Below are positions 43,158-54,111 of a stretch of DNA of 64,000 nt, in pieces. The DNA is taken from the NCBI RefSeq assembly GCF_014764405.1, contig NZ_CP061725.1, positions 4,836,001 to 4,900,000 on the forward strand, read 5' to 3'. The DNA comes from Micromonospora craniellae (GTDB lineage: Bacteria; Actinomycetota; Actinomycetes; Mycobacteriales; Micromonosporaceae). The notes below the pieces were generated by a model that made no database searches, was not told where the DNA came from, and was given only the letters and a program-made list of their open reading frames with translations. Within the stretch, counting starts at the first letter, position 1. Each line of letters begins with the position of its first letter. Both the position numbers and the translations under genes were made by a program.

Positions 43158-44159
43158 TCAACCGCGCGGATCGCCGGTCGGTGGTGTCGGCGTCACCGAT
43201 ACGTCGACCCGCAACCGGACGCCGGCACCGAGGCCGCGCCGGGACTCGTACGCCTCTTCCACCGACCGCCGCACCCGGTGCGGCTCGCGGCGGATCTGTG
43301 CCGGCGTGAAGTGCAGTACCAGCACGCCGAGTCGGCTCAGCTCGTTGTGCCGGTCGAGGGTCCGTGCCCAGTCACCGGGGCGGAAGTGGTACTCCTGCGA
43401 GTCGACCTCCAGAGCCACCGCCGCCTCCGGCAGGTAGCCGTCGGGCGTCGGCACCGCCCGGCCTCCCACGTCCCGGAGCCGGGGATTCCACAGGATCTCC
43501 GACAGCACCGTGCTGGCCGCCAGGCAGTCCCGCAGCTCGGCCTCCGGTGCCGACCGCACGCCCTGCGTCACCTCGGCGAACGCCTTCCTGACCAGCGCCG
43601 TACGGCTGCGCCGAGCCCGACGGATCTCCTCGTCCAGGTCGGCGAGGTCCGCGTACCCCCGCTGCACGGCCTCGGCGACGACGGCCCGCACCGGACGGAG
43701 TTGCCGCAGGTCGCGCGCCGCGTCGACCACCGCGCGGGCCGGTGAGCACACGGGGTAGAGCGGCGTGGCGCGGGCCCGGCTGTCCAGCGTCAGGGCCCGC
43801 GAGATCACCGCGAAGCCGGCGGACGTGCGGCGTGCGTGATGCGGTACGACGAACTGCACGGCGTCGGTGCGCGGGCTCTGCCGGAAGCCGTACCAGATCA
43901 GCGCGGCGAGACCGGTCAACTGCGCCTCCGCTCCGGCGTAGAGCGCCGCCGAGATCCGCCGCTGCTCGTCGGTCAGAGCGCCGGTGACCAGGGCGTACGT
44001 CGCGGGCAGCACCCGCTGCCACAGGCCGCGTCGGGTCTGCCGGTAGAGATACATGTCGTCGAAGCCGGCGGCGAGCAGTTGAGCGCGGCTGACGATCTGC
44101 TGCTGGTGTTCGGCCAGGTCAGCGAAGTGGGGAGGATGGCTGCGCATGCCGGACAGCAT
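43158..44159 (-). CDS. DUF559-like endonuclease-fold protein with AbiEi-like N-terminus
   Basis: A 333-residue protein. The N-terminal 100 residues (QQIVSRAQLLAAGFDDMYLYRQTRRGLWQRVLPATYAL) resemble the wHTH of AbiEi-type antitoxins. The C-terminal 100 residues resemble DUF559/Vsr-like nuclease folds: YLPEAAVALEVDSQEYHF, then DRHNELSRLGVLVLHFTPAQI. Such proteins are common in actinomycetes, often in several paralogues, and are unproven as toxin-antitoxin or defence factors. ATG 44159 is the start; another ATG is at 44147. The gene stands alone and is bracketed by repeat copies 4 and 5, so it may have moved as a unit. Confidence 0.72.
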   Translation of the reverse strand: MLSGMRSHPPHFADLAEHQQQIVSRAQLLAAGFDDMYLYRQTRRGLWQRVLPATYALVTGALTDEQRRISAALYAGAEAQLTGLAALIWYGFRQSPRTDAVQFVVPHHARRTSAGFAVISRALTLDSRARATPLYPVCSPARAVVDAARDLRQLRPVRAVVAEAVQRGYADLADLDEEIRRARRSRTALVRKAFAEVTQGVRSAPEAELRDCLAASTVLSEILWNPRLRDVGGRAVPTPDGYLPEAAVALEVDSQEYHFRPGDWARTLDRHNELSRLGVLVLHFTPAQIRREPHRVRRSVEEAYESRRGLGAGVRLRVDVSVTPTPPTGDPRG

Positions 44160-44261
44160 CGATCGTGACCCTGTCCCGCGTCCGGCCCCCGGCCGTTCCT
44201 GTGGACAGCCGCCGGGCCTGTGGACAACCCCGCCGCGCCTCCGCCGATGTGGTATGCGTCG

Positions 44262-44317
44262 CGTTAGCAGGGGACCCCTGCTATGCACGAGGCGTTAGGA
44301 AGGGGCCCTTCCTTACA
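44262..44317 (+). repeat. 56-bp modular palindromic repeat, copy 5
   Basis: Half-sites are GCAGGGGACCCCTGC and GGAAGGGGCCCTTCC. Each is a perfect small palindrome by itself, so this copy favours two short hairpins over one long one. It ends 10 bases before the dusB start. Confidence 0.9.
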
Positions 44318-44326
44318 CTTGGGCCC

Positions 44327-45496
44327 GTGCCGACGACCGCTTCCGTACTGCGCCCGCTGACCATCGGGCGGCATCAGGTGTGGCCGCCGGTGGTGCTGGC
44401 GCCGATGGCCGGCATCACGAACGTCGGGTTTCGCCAGCTCTGTCGGGAACAGGGCGGCGGCATCTACGTCTGCGAGATGATCACCACGGTCGCGTTGGTC
44501 GAGCGGAACCCGAAGACGCTGCGGATGATCGCCTTCGGGGCGGACGAGAGCCCGCGCAGTCTCCAGCTCTACGGCACCGACCCGGAGACCACCGCCGCCG
44601 CCGTGCGGATCGTGGTCGAGAAGAACCTCGCCGACCACATCGACCTCAACTTCGGCTGCCCGGTGCCGAAGGTCACCCGCCGTGGCGGCGGTGCGGCCCT
44701 GCCATGGCGGCGCCGGCTCTTCGCCCGCCTGGTGCGGGCCGCTGTGGACGCCGCGTCACCCGCCGGCGTGCCGGTCACCGTCAAGATGCGCAAGGGCATC
44801 GACGACGACCACCTGACGTACGTCGAGGCGGGGCTCGCCGCGCAGGAGGCCGGGGTGGCTGCGGTCGCCCTGCACGGGCGTACGGCGGCGCAGCGGTATT
44901 CGGGGACGGCGGACTGGGACGCCATCGCCACCCTCAAGCAGGCGCTGGACGTGCCGGTGCTCGGCAACGGCGACATCTGGGAGGCCGACGACGCGCTGCG
45001 GATGGTGGCGCACACCGGTGTCGACGGGGTGGTGATCGGGCGCGGCTGCCTCGGTCGGCCGTGGCTCTTCGCCGACCTGGAGGCCGCGTTCGACGGCCGT
45101 GCCGAGCGGCGACTGCCCGATCTCGGCGAGGTGGCGACGACCATGCGATGGCACGCAGAGTTGCTGGTGGAGCAGTTCAGCGTCGGGGCGCGTGACCCGG
45201 CCCGCGGCGAGCGGGACGGCTGCACCGACTTCCGTAAGCACGTCGCCTGGTACCTGAAGGGTTTCCCGGTCGGCAGCGAACTGCGCCGAGCACTGGCGAT
45301 GATCGACAGCCTGGCCCAGCTCGACGACCTGCTCGGCAAGCTCGACCCGACGGTGCCGTTCCCGGTGGAGACGCTCGGCCAGCCACGCGGGCGGACCAAC
45401 TCTCCGGGCAGGGTCTTCCTGCCCGACGGCTGGCTGGCCAGCCGCGACGACGACACCGTTCCGGTCGGCGCCGAGCTGGACGATTCCGGCGGCTGA
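44327..45496 (+). CDS. dusB: tRNA dihydrouridine synthase DusB
   Basis: A 389-residue FMN-dependent enzyme that reduces uridines in tRNA to dihydrouridine. FMN site: VVLAPMAGITNVGFR. Catalytic Cys in LNFGCPVPKVTRRGGGAALP, which is one residue different from the usual N-C-G-C-P. Further blocks are VALHGRTAAQRYSG and VVIGRGCLGRPWLF. The start is GTG 44327, 10 bases after repeat copy 5, so the leader may carry the hairpin or the transcript may be leaderless. A longer frame to 44165 would run through the repeat and is not believed. Confidence 0.94.
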   Translation: MPTTASVLRPLTIGRHQVWPPVVLAPMAGITNVGFRQLCREQGGGIYVCEMITTVALVERNPKTLRMIAFGADESPRSLQLYGTDPETTAAAVRIVVEKNLADHIDLNFGCPVPKVTRRGGGAALPWRRRLFARLVRAAVDAASPAGVPVTVKMRKGIDDDHLTYVEAGLAAQEAGVAAVALHGRTAAQRYSGTADWDAIATLKQALDVPVLGNGDIWEADDALRMVAHTGVDGVVIGRGCLGRPWLFADLEAAFDGRAERRLPDLGEVATTMRWHAELLVEQFSVGARDPARGERDGCTDFRKHVAWYLKGFPVGSELRRALAMIDSLAQLDDLLGKLDPTVPFPVETLGQPRGRTNSPGRVFLPDGWLASRDDDTVPVGAELDDSGG

Positions 45497-45530
45497 GCTC
45501 CGCCGCCACCGCACCCACGCCGTGGGCCGG

Positions 45531-45586
45531 AGTTAGGAAGGGTCCCCTGCTATGCGCGAGGCGTTGGTAGGGGGCCCTTCCTTGCA
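45531..45586 (+). repeat. 56-bp modular palindromic repeat, copy 6
   Basis: Half-sites GGAAGGGTCCCCTGC and GTAGGGGGCCCTTCC; the centre has diverged slightly (TATGCGCGAGGCGTTG). It is between the convergent dusB and C39-type genes, next to a strong terminator. Confidence 0.9.
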
Positions 45587-45590
45587 CGCG

Positions 45591-45626
45591 GAACGGCCGG
45601 CCCCCGTGGTGGGGGGCCGGCCGTTC
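45591..45626 (-). terminator. Hairpin terminator of the C39-like peptidase gene
   Basis: A perfect 15-bp stem (45591-45605 with 45612-45626) starts 5 bases after the stop of the minus-strand gene. It also lies downstream of dusB, so it could stop both. Confidence 0.85.
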
Positions 45627-45630
45627 GTGG

Positions 45631-46287
45631 TCAGGAGGTGGCGTAGCCGCGGGTGGCGATCCAGTTGGCGAGGTTGTCGATGTCGAGGTGGTAGCGGGCG
45701 TGGTGGGGGTTGGCGGAGTCGGCGATGGTGACGGTGTTGCCGTTGTCGGTGTAGCCGGTGACGCTGATGTAGTGGCCGCCTTCGAAGCTGTGGGTGGCGC
45801 CGGTGGTGTCGGTGGTGGTGCCGGCGATGTTGGCGACTACTGCGCGGCCGTCGTTGATGGTGCGGACGATGTCGTCGCGGAGGGTGTCGGTCTGGGTGGT
45901 GTTGGCGGTGGGGGTGTTGATTTCGACGGATTTGTAGACGTCCTTGCCGGTTTCGCGGTTGAGGACGGGGGTGATGTCGTTGATGGAGTCGGTGCCGTTC
46001 TCGGTGGTGCCCATGTCCTTGGCCATGGTGTGGACGTCGATGTTCTTGCCCTGGACGCTGAGGGCGTTGCGGGCGGCGGCGGGGCCGCAGTAGTAGAAGT
46101 TGGGCTGGGCTTCGTAGCGGACGTCGAGCTGGCGTTCGCTGTGGCCCTTGCGGTCGGCCTGCACGGCGACGGCGGGCTGGCCTGCCGGAGCGGCGTACGC
46201 GGTGGTGATGGGGCCGGCGATGGCGCCGCCGGTGAAGGCGAGGCCGGCAGCGGTCAGGGCAGCCTTGCGGAAGATAGCGGTACGCAT
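45631..46287 (-). CDS. Secreted C39-like cysteine peptidase
   Basis: A 218-residue exported protein. A Sec signal peptide (AALTAAGLAFTGGAIAGPITTAYAAPA) is followed by a papain-like C39-family domain: the nucleophile in NFYYCGPAAARNAL, His in FEGGHYISVTGY and the third residue in VTIADSANPHH. Such proteins are common among secreted actinomycete proteins and have no adjacent ABC exporter here, so they are not bacteriocin-processing C39 enzymes. ATG 46287 is the start. The codon use is even more biased to G/C-runs than neighbours (long AC-rich stretches in the sense strand). Confidence 0.82.
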   Translation of the reverse strand: MRTAIFRKAALTAAGLAFTGGAIAGPITTAYAAPAGQPAVAVQADRKGHSERQLDVRYEAQPNFYYCGPAAARNALSVQGKNIDVHTMAKDMGTTENGTDSINDITPVLNRETGKDVYKSVEINTPTANTTQTDTLRDDIVRTINDGRAVVANIAGTTTDTTGATHSFEGGHYISVTGYTDNGNTVTIADSANPHHARYHLDIDNLANWIATRGYATS

Positions 46288-46683
46288 GATGATCGGAACC
46301 TTTCGTTCGGGGGTGCGCGCGGCCCACATGGGGGTGTGCCGGGGCCGTGCGAAAGGGGGAAGTTCGATCCGGATCGCCGGGGGCCGCTCGCGGCGTCCGA
46401 GCCAGGTGTAACGCTGGGGGCGCCCGGTCATTCCGACCCGGGATGCACCCGGGGAGGCGTCGCGGTCATGCCATGTACAACCCCCGGCCGGGGCCGATGA
46501 TTCCGCGATCGCGGTGGCCGGAGCCACCCCCGACCGGGCACGAATCGGACATCCGGGCCATGAATATCGGGTACGAACCGGATCTTCGATGGGAAACCGA
46601 ATGCCCCCTCGCAGCCGGAGTGTCCGTCGGCGAGACCTCGACACCGCCTGTTACGCGCGAACCCGCCCAGGCTTGAGGCGCGG
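46288..46683. other. Intergenic region without recognised gene
   Basis: About 395 bases upstream of the C39-like peptidase gene and downstream of GH20. Short open frames exist on both strands but lack ribosome-binding sites or any protein-like pattern. It must contain the peptidase promoter; I could not define it. The base composition is less extreme (more A and T around 46540-46620) than in coding DNA. Confidence 0.6.
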
Positions 46684-46739
46684 TGTTAGGAAGGGTCCCC
46701 TGCTATGCACCAGGCGTTAGCAGGGGACCCTTCCTTACA
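46684..46739 (+). repeat. 56-bp modular palindromic repeat, copy 7
   Basis: Identical to copy 1 in both half-sites and the centre. The 3' end of the minus-strand hexosaminidase gene runs into it: its last codons and TGA stop (46703) are repeat DNA. Confidence 0.92.
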
Positions 46740-48490
46740 TCCTGGTGTGGTCGGGGAGTGGGGATGTGCGCGTCGGTCGGCCAGGGCACCTCGGGTGCGT
46801 GGTGGAAAGCGATGCCGGCCCGGGTCCAGCGCGGACCGTGCTGTGCCAGACGCCTGCGGAAGCCCTCCCAGTCGTGGGTGCCCTGCGGCGACCAGCCCAG
46901 CTCAGCGATGGCGGGCAGGCGGGGGAGCAGCATGAACTCGATCTCGGCGAGGTTCGTCACCGATTCGGTCCAGAGCGGCGCCTCCACCCCGAGCACGGCC
47001 TCGGCGGGTACGCCGGGCAGGTGGGTGGCCGGGTCCCACTCGTACGCCCGGCGTACGTCGATGAGACCGGCCCAGTCGTGCCCGATCGGTGTGTCCGGGG
47101 CGTACTTCATGTCCAGGTATGCGTGGTTGCCGGGGGAGAGGATCAGCCGGGCCCCACGGCGGACGGCGTCGGCGGTCACCGGGTCGTCGCCATTGGTGCC
47201 CCACCATTGCAGGATCCGCCCGTCGACGTGCCCTGCCGGGGCGATCTGGTGCCACCCGACGACCGTCTTGCCGAGCCCGGCGACGATTCGTTGGACCCGC
47301 TCGACGAAACCGGCGTAGACGTCGGCGGGCACCTTGAACGCCTCGTCGCCGCCGATGTGCAGCCACTGGCCGGGGGTGAGCGCGGCGAGCTCGCCGAGGA
47401 CGTCGGCGACGAAGTCGTACGTCCGCTCCTGCGCCGGGTCGACGTAGCTGAACCCGACCTCGGTGCCGGTGTACGGCGGCGGGGCGGTCCGGTCCGGTGA
47501 CAGCTCCGGGTACGCGGCCAACGCGGCATTGGTGTGCCCGGGCAGGTCGATCTCGGGGATGACGGTGATGTGCCGGGCTGCGGCGTACGTCACGATACGG
47601 GAGTAATCGGCCCGGGTGTAGTGCCCGCCCGGCCCGCCGCCGACCTCGGTCGCCCCGCCGACGGTGCCCAGGTCGGGCCAGGAGTCCACCGCGATCCGCC
47701 AGCCCTGGTCGTCGGTGAGGTGCAGGTGCAGCCGGTTGATCTTGTGCCGGGCCAGGTGGTCGATCACCCGCAGCACGTCGGGTACGCCGAAGAAGTGCCG
47801 GGCCACGTCGAGCATGGCACCCCGGTGCGGGTAGCGGGGCCGGTCGAGGATCGATCCGCCGGGCAGCACCCAGCGTCGGGCGACCGGGGTGGGGCTCTCG
47901 ACGTCGGCGGGCAGCAGTTGGCGCAGGGTCTGGACCCCGTGGAAGAGACCGGCGGCGGTGCCGGCGGTGAGCCGTACCCCGTCGCGGGTGACGTCCAGCC
48001 GGTAGCCCTCCGCGCCGAGGTCGGGGTCGCCGGTCAGGTCGAGGGCGATGCCTCCGGCCGGGGTGGGCGCGGTGGTGTCGGTCACCGGCAGCGGGTACCC
48101 GGTAGCGGGGCGCAGCAGCGCGGCGAGCTGCTCGGCGACGGCGAGGGCGGTGGGATCGGCGCTGACCCGGATCACCGCGTCGGCGGCGAGCAGGTGATCG
48201 GCGGTGGCGTCCGGGGTGACCCGTTCCGGGGCCGGCACCACGTCGCGGAGCCGGCCCGGTGCCGGCCGCGCGAGCAGCGCCGCCGCTTCCCGCGCGGCCG
48301 TTCCGGCCAGTTCCCCGGCGGTGCGTACCGCCTTGCCGGGCGCGCCGGCGGCGGCGGTCTCGGGGGCGGAGTTCTCGGCGGCGGTGGGCGGCGGCGTGTG
48401 GTCCGCGACGCCGTCGACCCGCGCGGCGGGTACGCCGGCCGGGTCGGTGTGCTCGGGCGGTTCCGGGGCGGTGGTGGAGGGCGTGGACAC
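46703..48490 (-). CDS. Beta-N-acetylhexosaminidase, GH20
   Basis: A glycoside hydrolase of family 20 that removes terminal N-acetylglucosamine or N-acetylgalactosamine, likely in chitin or cell-wall recycling. About residues 80-200 are the GH20b N-domain; the TIM barrel starts at ILDRPRYPHRGAMLDVARHFF. The catalytic Asp-Glu pair is in HIGGDEAF; substrate-binding Trp residues follow (ILQWWGTNG, EAPLWTE). No signal peptide is visible, so it may be cytoplasmic. GTG 48490 is preferred (GGAG upstream). The final 14 residues (VRKGPLLTPGA and neighbours) and the stop are encoded by repeat copy 7, so the original C-terminus was replaced or extended. Confidence 0.9.
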   Translation of the reverse strand: MSTPSTTAPEPPEHTDPAGVPAARVDGVADHTPPPTAAENSAPETAAAGAPGKAVRTAGELAGTAAREAAALLARPAPGRLRDVVPAPERVTPDATADHLLAADAVIRVSADPTALAVAEQLAALLRPATGYPLPVTDTTAPTPAGGIALDLTGDPDLGAEGYRLDVTRDGVRLTAGTAAGLFHGVQTLRQLLPADVESPTPVARRWVLPGGSILDRPRYPHRGAMLDVARHFFGVPDVLRVIDHLARHKINRLHLHLTDDQGWRIAVDSWPDLGTVGGATEVGGGPGGHYTRADYSRIVTYAAARHITVIPEIDLPGHTNAALAAYPELSPDRTAPPPYTGTEVGFSYVDPAQERTYDFVADVLGELAALTPGQWLHIGGDEAFKVPADVYAGFVERVQRIVAGLGKTVVGWHQIAPAGHVDGRILQWWGTNGDDPVTADAVRRGARLILSPGNHAYLDMKYAPDTPIGHDWAGLIDVRRAYEWDPATHLPGVPAEAVLGVEAPLWTESVTNLAEIEFMLLPRLPAIAELGWSPQGTHDWEGFRRRLAQHGPRWTRAGIAFHHAPEVPWPTDAHIPTPRPHQDVRKGPLLTPGA

Positions 48491-48799
48491 GACGACGGCT
48501 CCGAGGGGTGTAGTCGCGGCGGTTCTGGCAATGGTGCGAGCGTGACGCTGCGTGCCGTCAAGGGTACGGGGAAGTGGGCCGTTGCGTATTCGTGCACGTG
48601 GAAACGTTCCCAAAGACCGTGACGAACACCCCCGGCCGTGATTGCTGTGCCCATTGTCACCGAATGGTCCCGGGACTCGCGAAGTTCGCTTAGCCTTCGC
48701 CCACCGATCGGAAAAGTCCCGGATTGCCAGTGGTTGATGCCGGGGTATCCGGAAACTGAACCTTCGTTAAGTGTCAATCCGGGCGCGTGGGAGGCTCTG
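48491..48799. other. Divergent promoter region between GH20 and ppdK
   Basis: About 310 bases that must contain both promoters. There is relatively AT-rich DNA near 48630-48780. I see no clear DasR-type operator, riboswitch or hairpin, and the short open frame in front of ppdK shows no protein-like features. Confidence 0.6.
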
Positions 48800-51532
<2,733 letters not shown>

Positions 51533-51589
51533 GCGGACGGGTCGGTGGACGGGCGTCCGCCGGCCCGGTCCCGGGCCGGTGTCATCGGC

Positions 51590-52090
51590 TCACATCGGCG
51601 GTCGACGCCAGGTGATGTGCGGGTCGCGGGGCGGGCGTCGGCTGGGCAAGGTGGCCATCGGGGTGCGTACCGCCAGCGGGGCGTGCGGATCGTGCCGTTG
51701 CATCGGCAACGTCGGGCGGTGTCGGGCGGCGAGCGCCGCACCGGCCCGGTGGACCACGCCCCGCGCCTCCTCCCGCAGCGCGACCAGATCCGCGCCCGGC
51801 TCGGCGACCAGGGTCAGCAGGGCGTCCTGCCCGGCGGGATAGGTGACCACGCAGCCGGCCGCGGTGTGCACCACGGACTCGTGGAACTCTCCCCGCCGGA
51901 CGGTGGTGGCCATCCGGTGTCCGAGGCCGAAGCTGGCGGCGGCCAGGGCCGCGAGGTGGGTGGCGTCGGTCGTGGGCAGGTCGCTGGAGATCAGCAGGCC
52001 GTCCATGCCGGCGAGGACCACGCCGGCGATCTCGGGGCGGCGGCGACGCAGCCCACGCAACTCGGTGCCCATCATCGTTTCCGCGTTCAC
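51590..52090 (-). CDS. Roadblock/LC7 domain protein
   Basis: A 166-residue protein with one Roadblock/LC7 domain (about residues 1-120): EIAGVVLAGMDGLLISSDLP and later VVTYPAGQDALLTLVAEPGADL are characteristic. In actinomycetes such proteins usually belong to conservons and regulate a small MglA-like GTPase, but there is no GTPase, DUF742 or kinase gene here, so this one is an orphan. The C-terminal 40 residues are basic and variable. GTG 52090 is the start; ATG 52075 is possible. Confidence 0.8.
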   Translation of the reverse strand: MNAETMMGTELRGLRRRRPEIAGVVLAGMDGLLISSDLPTTDATHLAALAAASFGLGHRMATTVRRGEFHESVVHTAAGCVVTYPAGQDALLTLVAEPGADLVALREEARGVVHRAGAALAARHRPTLPMQRHDPHAPLAVRTPMATLPSRRPPRDPHITWRRPPM

Positions 52091-52377
52091 GAGCGTGTCT
52101 CTCCCCCCGGTTGTGTCTCCGCCTCAACAGGTGACGTTCCGCAGTGGCGACGCTACCGGTTGGCGTCACGTTAGGCGATCCCGTAACCGTCGGCGATCGG
52201 TCGGCAACTCTCGACTGATCGGGGGATGTGACCACGACGGGGCACGTCGTGACTCAGCCGTACCGGCCGAGCGGGCGTAACCTGGGCTCGCCCGTGGACC
52301 GTCGCGAAGGGTGGCCGGATGGAATCGCATACCGTACTGCTGGGAAGTCCTGCCGACGGCCGGCCGGCGGTGTCGGC

Positions 52378-52728
52378 ATGACCAGCGTCTGGACCCAACT
52401 GACCGTGGACGCCCGCGACCCCGGCCGGCTGGCCCGCTGGTGGGCCGAGGCGCTCGGCTACCAGGTGGTGCGCGAGCTGCCCCACGAGGTCGAGATCCGG
52501 CAGTCCGCCGACCGACTGCCCGGCATCCTCTTCGTGCCCGGCGGGGTCAAGGAGGGCAAGAACCGGCTGCGCCTCGACCTGCGTCCGGCCGACCGGGAGG
52601 CCGAGGTGGAGCGGTTGGTCGACATGGGAGCGCGGCACGTGGACGTCGGCCAGGACGGCGACGACTGGACGGTGCTCGCGGACCCTGAGGGCAACGAGTT
52701 CTGCGTACTGCGGCAGGCGGACGATTGA
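52378..52728 (+). CDS. Glyoxalase-like (VOC) domain protein
   Basis: A 116-residue single VOC-domain protein: WTQLTVDARDPGRLARWWAEALGYQVV at the start, LDLRPADREAEVERLVDMGA in the middle and WTVLADPEGNEFCVL at the end. This small group (Glyoxalase_6) has no proven activity. ATG 52378 is the start. The stop overlaps the TTG start of dgt by four bases, so the two are coupled. Upstream, 52091-52377 is a divergent promoter region with the roadblock gene. Confidence 0.82.
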   Translation: MTSVWTQLTVDARDPGRLARWWAEALGYQVVRELPHEVEIRQSADRLPGILFVPGGVKEGKNRLRLDLRPADREAEVERLVDMGARHVDVGQDGDDWTVLADPEGNEFCVLRQADD

Positions 52729-53957
52729 ACGCTGACGGCGCCGAGGCGCGTTGGGTGGCCGAGCCGGCCAAGGACACCGGCCACGGCCGGTCGCCGTACG
52801 AGCGGGACCGGGCGCGGGTCCTGCACTCGGCGGCGTTCCGCCGGCTCGCCACCAAGACCCAGGTGCACACGGCCGGCACGGACGACTTCCTGCGTACCCG
52901 GCTGACCCATTCGCTGGAGGTGGCGCAGATCGCCCGCGAGATGGGCGCGCGGCTGGGCTGCGACCCGGACGTGGTGGACACCGCCGGGCTCGCCCACGAC
53001 CTGGGGCACCCGCCGTTCGGGCACAACGGCGAGGCGGCGCTGGACGCCGTCGCCGCCGACTGCGGGGGCTTCGAGGGCAACGCGCAGACGTTGCGCGTGC
53101 TCACCCGCCTGGAGGCCAAGGTGTACGCCGCCGACGGCACCTCCGCCGGGCTGAACCTGACCCGTGCCGCGCTGGACGCGGTCGGCAAGTACCCGTGGAC
53201 CCGCCGACCGGGCCGCCGCAAGTTCGGGGTGTACGCCGACGACCTGCCGGTCTTCGACTGGCTGCGGGAGGGAAGCCCGGCCGGCGAGCGTCGCTGCCTG
53301 GAGGCGCAGGTGATGGACTGGGCCGACGACGTGGCGTACTCGGTGCACGACGTCGAGGACGGCATCCACGGCGGGTACCTGACGTTGGCGCCGTTGCGGG
53401 CCGACGCCGACGAGCGGGCCGCGCTCTGCGCCGACGTGGCCGCCGTCTACTCGGCCGAGTCGCCAGATTACCTGGGGCAGGCGCTGGTGGACCTGCTCGC
53501 CGACCCGGTGCTCGCCCCGCTGGCCGGGTACGACGGCAGCCACCGGGCGCAGGCCGCGCTCAAGGTCACCACCAGCGTGCTGACCGGCCGTTTCGTGGCG
53601 ACCGCGGTGGCGGCCACCACCGACCGGTACGGGCCCGGCCCGCACCGCCGGTACGAGGCCGACCTCGTCGTACCCCGGCCGTTGTGGGCCCGGTGTGCGC
53701 TGCTCAAGGGCATCGCGCTGCGGTACGTGATGCGCCGACCCGGCGCGTCGGCACGGTACCAGCGGCAACGGGAGATCCTGACCGACCTGGTGGCCGTGCT
53801 GGCGCGGCGGGCGCCGGAGGCGCTCGACCCGGTGTTCGCGCCGTCGTGGCGGGCCGCGCCGGACGACGCCGCCCGGCTGCGGGTGGTGGTCGACCAGGTG
53901 GCCTCGCTGACCGATCCGGCCGCGCTCGCCTGGCACGCCCGCCTGCGCGACGGCTGA
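52725..53957 (+). CDS. dgt: Deoxyguanosinetriphosphate triphosphohydrolase-like protein
   Basis: A 410-residue HD-domain protein that hydrolyses dNTPs to nucleosides and triphosphate. HD motifs: RLTHSLEVAQIAREMG and GLAHDLGHPPFGHNGE, followed by DWADDVAYSVHDVEDG. The N-terminal part (SPYERDRARVLHSAAFRRLATKTQV) is typical. TTG 52725 overlaps the VOC gene stop. dgt upstream of dnaG is a conserved arrangement in Actinobacteria (Rv2344c-Rv2343c), here separated by the siderophore gene and a small membrane gene. Confidence 0.93.
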   Translation: MNADGAEARWVAEPAKDTGHGRSPYERDRARVLHSAAFRRLATKTQVHTAGTDDFLRTRLTHSLEVAQIAREMGARLGCDPDVVDTAGLAHDLGHPPFGHNGEAALDAVAADCGGFEGNAQTLRVLTRLEAKVYAADGTSAGLNLTRAALDAVGKYPWTRRPGRRKFGVYADDLPVFDWLREGSPAGERRCLEAQVMDWADDVAYSVHDVEDGIHGGYLTLAPLRADADERAALCADVAAVYSAESPDYLGQALVDLLADPVLAPLAGYDGSHRAQAALKVTTSVLTGRFVATAVAATTDRYGPGPHRRYEADLVVPRPLWARCALLKGIALRYVMRRPGASARYQRQREILTDLVAVLARRAPEALDPVFAPSWRAAPDDAARLRVVVDQVASLTDPAALAWHARLRDG

Positions 53958-53972
53958 CCGGCCGGGGTGTGA

Positions 53973-54028
53973 TGTAAGGAAGGGTCCCCTGCTAACGCCT
54001 GGTGTATAGGAAGGGACCCCTCCTAACA
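53973..54028 (-). repeat. 56-bp modular palindromic repeat, copy 8
   Basis: Reverse orientation. Minus-strand half-sites are GGAGGGGTCCCTTCC and GCAGGGGACCCTTCC. It lies 15 bases after the dgt stop, between two genes on the same strand, and could terminate dgt transcription. Confidence 0.9.
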
Positions 54029-54093
54029 TCAGACCCCGCCGCGTGCCGTCGGCGGCGGCGATCGGGCACCGGGGTGGACGACCACCCGGCGAG

Positions 54094-54109
54094 TTAGGTT
54101 AGCCTAACC
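54094..54109 (+). promoter_or_regulatory. IdeR/DmdR iron box
   Basis: TTAGGTTAGCCTAACC matches the left 16 bases of the 19-bp iron-box palindrome (TTAGGTTAG-S-CTAACCTAA). It ends 2 bases before the ATG of the siderophore-interacting protein, so repressor binding would cover the transcription start or leader. Confidence 0.9.
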
Positions 54110-54111
54110 AG

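Noticed and set aside
43128..43745. Open frames that run through the 56-bp repeats and seem to share the peptide RGPFLTP
   Set aside because: The shared peptide is simply translated repeat DNA in several shadow frames; only GH20 is a real gene that enters a repeat.
44165..44326. A longer DusB starting at GTG 44165
   Set aside because: It would translate the palindromic repeat and non-homologous DNA; GTG 44327 gives the normal N-terminus.
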